In this document: piece after piece, positions 60,170 through 64,000 of the stretch
Numbering within the stretch: the first letter of the stretch is position 1
Layout of the letters: each line of letters begins with the position of its first letter
Assembly (NCBI GenBank): GCA_052084925.1
Contig: JBQDEV010000001.1
Location: forward strand, 186,001-250,000
Direction: 5' to 3'
Length of the DNA stretch: 64,000 nucleotides
Source of the DNA: CmP2 sp052084925
GTDB lineage: Bacteria > Actinomycetota > Actinomycetes > Actinomycetales > Micrococcaceae
Program-made: the position numbers and the translations under genes
Notes under the pieces: model-generated
What the model was told of the DNA's origin: nothing
Seen by the model: only the letters and a program-made list of their open reading frames with translations
Databases searched by the model: none

Positions 60170-60271
60170 TCAGAGCCCCAATGAAGACACGAGATCAACG
60201 AGGAATGCACCGACGTCGCCGGTGATGCCGCCGACCAGAGCCAACACGTCGTTAAGAAGTCCAGAAATCAT
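60170..60271 (-). CDS. 33-residue amphipathic, acidic small peptide
   Basis: A short frame starting MISGLLNDVLALVGG and ending LVDLVSSLGL has AAAGG nine bases before its ATG. It has no Lys or Arg, three Asp, and alternates Leu/Val/Ile with small residues, so it would form a hydrophobic amphipathic helix. The type resembles corynebacterial PorA/PorH porin peptides or phenol-soluble-modulin-like peptides, both short and leaderless, but similarity is only in style. It has its own space between a terminator and the divergent metF-like gene, which supports it being a real gene. Confidence 0.55.
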   Translation of the reverse strand: MISGLLNDVLALVGGITGDVGAFLVDLVSSLGL

Positions 60272-60420
60272 GGATGACACCTTTCCTCGGATGAGGTTCG
60301 AGAGTTGTGTTCGTTCATGCCTTGTCTTGCTGGCATGATTCGATCCTCACAGTCTCGTGTTTCCGCTGCGCGCTCGCGATGTGACGGACCTGTTAAATCA
60401 CCCAAATCACCGCTACACCT

Positions 60421-60440
60421 ATACCTATGGAGATAGTTAT
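60421..60440. promoter_or_regulatory. Operator-like palindrome ATACCTA-N6-TAGTTAT before the metF-like gene
   Basis: The 20-bp site has 7-bp arms with one mismatch and a 6-bp spacer, 63 bp before the metF-like start. It has the same arms and spacing as the site at 63928-63947 before the ligM-like gene (ATAACTA-N6-TAGTTAT). Confidence 0.65.
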
Positions 60441-60502
60441 TGTAGGCTCGACGATGACAAGGTGACGCAGAGCACACCTCCCGCATGAGAAACGAGGCCC
60501 CC

Positions 60503-61336
60503 ATGACCGCCGCCGTGATGATCGACCCCTCCCTGGAGATGACCGGCAAGGATGTCGACGCCCTAGCCGAGGCGCGCTCCGCCATCGCCCCGGGCACCCG
60601 CATCAACGTCACCTTCCTCGGCAACGAGGATCTGGAGATGCGCGTCACCGCTGCTGCCGCTGTGCGGGACGCGGGTTTCATCCCGGTGCCCCACGTCTCC
60701 GCTCGTCGCCTGAGCTCACAGGCCGAGCTGGAAGAATTCCTGGGTACTCTGCGCGACCGCGTGGGTGGCGAGCACATGTTTGCCGTCGGCGGTGACCCGA
60801 CCGAACCCATGGGACCGTACGCCTCGTCGGCGGAGCTGATCGCTTCGGGACTGCCGAAGGAATACGGCTTCACCCAGATCTCGATCGCCGGCTACCCGGA
60901 GGGACACCCGGACATCACCGACGCTCAGCTCTGGGAGGCACTGGAGCAGAAGGACGCTTCTCTGAAGGAGCAGGGTCTCAACGGCACGATCCTCACCCAG
61001 TTCGGCTTCGACGTCGACCCGGTGTTCACCTGGATCGAGGAGGTCCGGGCCCGCGGCATCGACCTGCCGATCCGTATCGGCGTCCCCGGTCCGGCCGGAA
61101 TCAAGCGCCTGCTGAACTACGCGAAGCGCTTCGGAGTCTCCACCTCGGCGGGCATCGCGAAGAAGTACGGCTTTTCTCTGACCAACCTGCTGGGCACCGC
61201 CGGACCGGACAAGCTGATCAACCAGCTCGAGTCCGGCCTCACCCCCGCCCACGGCGACGTCAAGCTGCACTTCTACACCTTCGGCGGCATGAAGACCACC
61301 GCAGAATGGATCAAGGACTTCCAGTCGAAGCACTGA
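60503..61336 (+). CDS. Methylenetetrahydrofolate reductase-like protein (copy 2), O-demethylation partner
   Basis: 277 residues from the ATG at 60503, which has GAGG five bases upstream; an ATG at 60485 lacks a site. Motifs of the MetF barrel are present: INVTFLGNEDLEMRVTAAAAV, MFAVGGDPTEPMGPYASSAEL, ISIAGYPEGHPDITDAQLW, LTQFGFDVDPVFTWIEEVRARGIDLPIRIGVPGPAG and the C-terminal FYTFGGMKTTAEWI. The canonical N-terminal FEFFPP is absent, as in the copy at 25.7 kb. Next to a LigM-type demethylase it would oxidise 5-methyl-THF back to methylene-THF. It shares an operator-like site with that gene. Confidence 0.87.
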   Translation: MTAAVMIDPSLEMTGKDVDALAEARSAIAPGTRINVTFLGNEDLEMRVTAAAAVRDAGFIPVPHVSARRLSSQAELEEFLGTLRDRVGGEHMFAVGGDPTEPMGPYASSAELIASGLPKEYGFTQISIAGYPEGHPDITDAQLWEALEQKDASLKEQGLNGTILTQFGFDVDPVFTWIEEVRARGIDLPIRIGVPGPAGIKRLLNYAKRFGVSTSAGIAKKYGFSLTNLLGTAGPDKLINQLESGLTPAHGDVKLHFYTFGGMKTTAEWIKDFQSKH

Positions 61337-61371
61337 GCACAGAGAATCTGCCGGTGCGCCAGCGGCGCAGC

Positions 61372-61400
61372 GCGTCCCACCTCTATACCAGGTGGGGCGC
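61372..61400 (+). terminator. Terminator hairpin after the metF-like gene
   Basis: GCGTCCCACCT pairs with AGGTGGGGCGC (one G-T pair) around CTATACC, starting 36 bp after the stop codon. No T-run follows. Confidence 0.6.
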
Positions 61401-61485
61401 TACCCGATATCCAAGAAATTGGGCGTCGGAGCGAGCGCGGGCAAATCCGATTCACTCGGACGGTCGTGTAGATCCGGCACTGCGC

Positions 61486-62100
61486 CTATTCGATAACCCT
61501 TCGTCGAATGTGAGTCAGGATCCTATGCTTCCACCGAAGCGGCTCCGCCGGACGAACCTCCAACGAGCGAACATCAGCCACTAACTCGTTCTCCCACGAC
61601 TGCCGGATTATCCGCGCCAACATCCGCTCGACCGGAACCCGACACACCCAGATAAGAGCCGATTCACTACAGTCTGGACCCTGTCGACGGTCGGCAAAAT
61701 ACCGCGCCTGACTTATGTCCAGCGTCCACGCGAGTCCAAATCTATTCTCCGGCGTAGAGCCCCTAAATACCGTCAATGCACGATTGGGCCTATCCGCAAC
61801 TTCGAAGTCGACGGTGTATATACATCGACGAAGCATTTCTAACCACGTCCCGTAATCCAAGCTTGAAGACTCAGTCCTGTATCGCCAACACGCTGGGATC
61901 CAGTATGTTAGGAACTCACGTGACGGGGACTCTTCATAAAAGATTCGGGCCAGCTCATTCTCGCGGGCATAAGGATTCGGCACCTTTTGCGTTAGTCGAA
62001 TGCACTGATCAAGGTCTCGCTCAGAGAGTCGAAGTCCGCGGCTTCGAGCAATCGATTCATGAATATTTCGGGTTATAGCTCGTCCTCCTGAACTGCACAC
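61486..62100 (-). CDS. ADP-ribosyltransferase-fold-like protein, possibly with damaged start
   Basis: 204 residues as an open frame from 62100. Three spaced segments match the order of ART-type toxins: ALTVFRGSTPENRFG (Arg), LAWTLDISQARYFADRR (the S-T-S-like strand) and SWENELVADVRSLEV (the catalytic Glu region). The assignment is by pattern only. The best ribosome site, AGGAGG, lies inside the frame, seven bases before an ATA codon at 62074-62076; ATG-to-ATA change or an unusual start is possible. A/T-rich composition and lone position suggest acquired DNA. Confidence 0.5.
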   Translation of the reverse strand: MCSSGGRAITRNIHESIARSRGLRLSERDLDQCIRLTQKVPNPYARENELARIFYEESPSREFLTYWIPACWRYRTESSSLDYGTWLEMLRRCIYTVDFEVADRPNRALTVFRGSTPENRFGLAWTLDISQARYFADRRQGPDCSESALIWVCRVPVERMLARIIRQSWENELVADVRSLEVRPAEPLRWKHRILTHIRRRVIE

Positions 62101-62441
62101 GCGGAGTATGTATCACCCCCTGCGGGCCGTGGACAGCGCATCGATTGAACGTTCTGATACGGCTGCTGGATATCACTCTCTGCACTCTAATCTCATCAGC
62201 TCACCCATAATCAATACTGGAACTTTCATGATCATCCACCTCTGAGGTTATTCAAAGTCCACATTCGAGTCGCAATGCCAGGTGAACTTGAAGATCTCCA
62301 AGCTAAAACCGGTTTGCTCAAATGGTGCCCGGACTAAGTCTGCGGAACACGCCAGGCGTTCTAAGAATCGGAGTACACAGCGAAGCGCTCCACCCCTCAC
62401 TTTGAGGGATGGAGCACTTCGTCGCAGATACGTGAGCTAGA
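62101..62441 (-). other. 341-bp interval with gene remnants upstream of the ART-like gene
   Basis: On the minus strand an open stretch ends at a stop at 62248-62250 and reads CVLRFLERLACSADLVRAPF followed by about 25 more residues ending WHCDSNVDFE, which looks like the tail of a real protein. Right behind it GAGGTGG precedes an 18-codon frame (62173-62229, MKVPVLIMGELMRLECRE). Neither makes a full gene. They may be leftovers of a gene once paired with the ART-like gene. The demethylase terminator overlaps the upper part. Confidence 0.4.
62381..62421 (-). terminator. Hairpin after the ligM-like gene
   Basis: CGAAGCGCTCCACCCCTCA pairs with TGAGGGATGGAGCACTTCG with two mismatches around a 3-base loop, starting 21 bp after the demethylase stop on the minus strand. 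Confidence 0.7.
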
Positions 62442-63854
62442 TCAGCTCTCGTAGTTGGTGCGCCAGCCGGTCTGGTACTGCTCGCGGGCGACCGCGGAGT
62501 ACGGAACCGGGGAGACGGTCACGGTAACTTCGGTCTGCTGGTGCGGCTCGACGGTGGTCTTGGCTGTGCCGCCGTCTTCCTCACCCCAGACGACCTTGAG
62601 CTGAGCACCCTCGGGCACATCGTGGTTGATGATGGCCAGCGACAGAGCGCGCTTCTCATTCGCCGAGTAACCGGTGAACATCGAGAACCCGACCACGTTG
62701 CCGTCGGCGTCGACGACCTTGTCGTAGTTCGAGGAGCCGTAGTTGGCCAGCGGCAGGTCGAAGTACTTGTAGGGCAGTTCCTCGCCCACGTTGTACAGCG
62801 AGGACTGGATACGCTGAATATCTTCAGCATCCCAGGCCAGGGTGACCTTCTTGCGCTGGGTAGCCGGGTCGAGCTTCTCGAGTGCCTCACGGCCGATGAA
62901 CTCGTGGTCGAACTTCACGAACGAGCCGTAGCCGAGCTCCCAGGGGGTGAGGTAGTAGTCCTCGATGTTGTCGGAGACGTAGGAGCCCGCCACCGCGTTG
63001 TTGGCTTCGTAGGAGTCGGCGCCGAGCCAGGCACGGTACTCGGCCATGATGCCGTCGCCCGTGTAGATCGCCGGCAGCGGGGAGGGGATCCAGCCCGATT
63101 CCAGGGTGTTGGAGGGGTAGGCGCGGGAGCCCACAGCCACGATGCCGAATTCCTCGCCGGCGGCCATGATGGCGTCGCGGATGCGATCGTAATCGGCGTA
63201 GGGACCCCAGATCTCCAGACCCGGAGCACCGGACATGCCGTGGCGCAGGGTGCGGACCTGAGTGCCGTCGATGTTCATCCACGACATGTTGAAGAACTTC
63301 AGCTTCTCCAGCTCGCCGCCGTGCAGCTTCTCGATGATCTCCCAGGCGCGCGGGCCCTGGATCTGGAAGCGGTAGTACTCGCGGTGCACGGGCTTGCCCA
63401 TCGGGCGCGACGGGGAGCGGCGATCCTCGATGATCTCCAGGTCCTGGTAATCGTTGCGCTCAGCGTTGAACAGCAACCAGTTGGTCGACGGAGCACGGCC
63501 CACGTAGACGATCTCGTTCTCTTCCTGGCGGAAGATGATGCCATCACCGATGACGTGACCCGACGGCGTGGTCGGGACGTACTGCTTGGCCTTGTCGACC
63601 GAGAAGTTGGCCACCGAGTTGATGGCGGTGTCCGAGATCAGCTTGATCGCGTCGGCACCGCGCAGGATCAGGTTGTCCATGTGGTGGGACTGGTCGAAGA
63701 GGACCGCAGTCTCACGCCAGGCGCGCTGCTCGGAACGCCAGTTGGTGAATTCGGGAGCGACCACGGGGTAGATGTAGGCGCCGATCTTCGAGTTGCGGAG
63801 ACGCTCGACGACGTTGCCGGAGGAGTCCAGAACGTCCTGCAGTGACTGTGCCAT
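62442..63854 (-). CDS. LigM-type tetrahydrofolate-dependent O-demethylase (GcvT-fold)
   Basis: 470 residues, the length of Sphingobium LigM (471), from the ATG behind AAAGGA. Long segments follow LigM/DesA: EFTNWRSEQRAWRETAVLFDQS near residue 35, NTLESGWIPSPLPAIYTGDG, YYLTPWELGYGSFVKFDHEFIGREALEK, and the C-terminal VEPHQQTEVTVTVSPVPYSA with YQTGWRTNYES. LigM removes the methyl group of vanillate or 3-O-methylgallate and gives it to THF, leaving protocatechuate. The window encodes complete protocatechuate breakdown and a MetF-like reductase, so vanillate is the likeliest substrate. Other methoxy- or N-methyl compounds remain possible. Confidence 0.85.
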   Translation of the reverse strand: MAQSLQDVLDSSGNVVERLRNSKIGAYIYPVVAPEFTNWRSEQRAWRETAVLFDQSHHMDNLILRGADAIKLISDTAINSVANFSVDKAKQYVPTTPSGHVIGDGIIFRQEENEIVYVGRAPSTNWLLFNAERNDYQDLEIIEDRRSPSRPMGKPVHREYYRFQIQGPRAWEIIEKLHGGELEKLKFFNMSWMNIDGTQVRTLRHGMSGAPGLEIWGPYADYDRIRDAIMAAGEEFGIVAVGSRAYPSNTLESGWIPSPLPAIYTGDGIMAEYRAWLGADSYEANNAVAGSYVSDNIEDYYLTPWELGYGSFVKFDHEFIGREALEKLDPATQRKKVTLAWDAEDIQRIQSSLYNVGEELPYKYFDLPLANYGSSNYDKVVDADGNVVGFSMFTGYSANEKRALSLAIINHDVPEGAQLKVVWGEEDGGTAKTTVEPHQQTEVTVTVSPVPYSAVAREQYQTGWRTNYES

Positions 63855-63927
63855 CTGCGGTTCCTTTCATGAGGGTGGATGGAGCGCAGAATCAGTGATG
63901 CGCGCCACGGTGTTCATGACCGAGCAT

Positions 63928-63947
63928 ATAACTATGTCCTTAGTTAT
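63928..63947. promoter_or_regulatory. Operator-like palindrome ATAACTA-N6-TAGTTAT before the ligM-like gene
   Basis: A perfect 7-bp inverted repeat with a 6-bp spacer, 74 bp before the demethylase start. On the minus strand it fills the space between a possible TCGACA -35 element and a TATATG -10 element, a position suited to repression by a MarR-type protein. The last 50 bases of the window contain no other recognisable feature. Confidence 0.65.
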
Positions 63948-64000
63948 GTCGAGAGGTAGATCACACTGATTTTTCTGTGCGGCCCGCGGCACAGGTTCCG

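Noticed and set aside
1..64000. tRNA, rRNA or known riboswitch sequences
   Set aside because: I looked for T-arm signatures, rRNA segments and common riboswitch cores and saw no convincing example on either strand, although a covariance-model scan was not possible.

Overview
The window is high-GC DNA with actinobacterial gene content: DUF1345, DUF3817, DUF1023 hydrolases paired with WXG/ESX-like proteins, excalibur-domain and lipoprotein secretomes, many IclR regulators, MHS-type MFS transporters and a CstA/YbdD pair. A Micrococcales-type soil or surface actinomycete (Brevibacterium-like) fits best, but the genus cannot be fixed from this sequence. No rRNA, tRNA, CRISPR array or insertion sequence was seen.

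Layout. 1-4.3 kb: tripartite tricarboxylate transporter operon (cmd-SDR-tctC-tctB-tctA, the last cut by the left edge) behind an IclR gene. 4.5-12.8 kb: fatty-acid desaturase, cold-shock protein, DUF1345, CPA1 antiporter, CstA/YbdD and a MalY/PatB-type lyase. 12.9-16.7 kb: HpaH/HpaI pair, a membrane protein and an MHS transporter. 16.7-21.1 kb: CapA-like lipoprotein, then a four-gene unit of ESX-like protein, DUF1023 hydrolase and two related small proteins. 21.2-28.1 kb: SelO, a YrdC-domain protein behind an iron box, small secreted proteins, a divergent MetF homologue and an HNH (DUF1524) nuclease. 28.2-34.4 kb: visibly more A/T-rich block with an ArsR-type regulator, two 70-residue paralogous membrane peptides, a long leader region, an orphan Phd antitoxin, and a LacI / DapA-like aldolase / atypical NRAMP operon bracketed by two copies of a 68-bp repeat. 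34.5-35.0 kb: secreted repeat protein. 35.1-44.5 kb: complete protocatechuate beta-ketoadipate pathway (pcaHGBDC, pcaF, pcaIJ) with pobA and an IclR regulator. 44.5-49.9 kb: branched-chain 2-oxoacid dehydrogenase-type operon, aromatic/histidinol-phosphate-type aminotransferase, DUF3817. 50.1-52.9 kb: IclR regulator divergent from a 3-hydroxybenzoate/phenol monooxygenase. 52.9-58.3 kb: holin-like protein, second DUF1023/WXG pair, flavin reductase, PurB and TRIC-type channel. 58.5-64 kb: MHS transporter, an unlisted 33-residue amphipathic peptide, a second MetF homologue, an ART-like island and a LigM-type tetrahydrofolate-dependent O-demethylase.

How it fits together. Protocatechuate is the hub: PobA makes it from 4-hydroxybenzoate, the monooxygenase at 51 kb probably from 3-hydroxybenzoate, and the LigM homologue probably from vanillate by moving the methyl group to tetrahydrofolate, with the neighbouring MetF homologue re-oxidising methyl-THF. 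The ligM-like gene and the nearby metF-like gene carry matching 20-bp operator-like palindromes (ATAMCTA-N6-TAGTTAT), which supports co-regulation. The most unusual items are this O-demethylation module, the DUF1023 unit with its two related partner proteins, the NRAMP-like transporter that lacks metal-ligand motifs, the paired 70-residue peptides with a triple-palindrome operator, and the 33-residue peptide.
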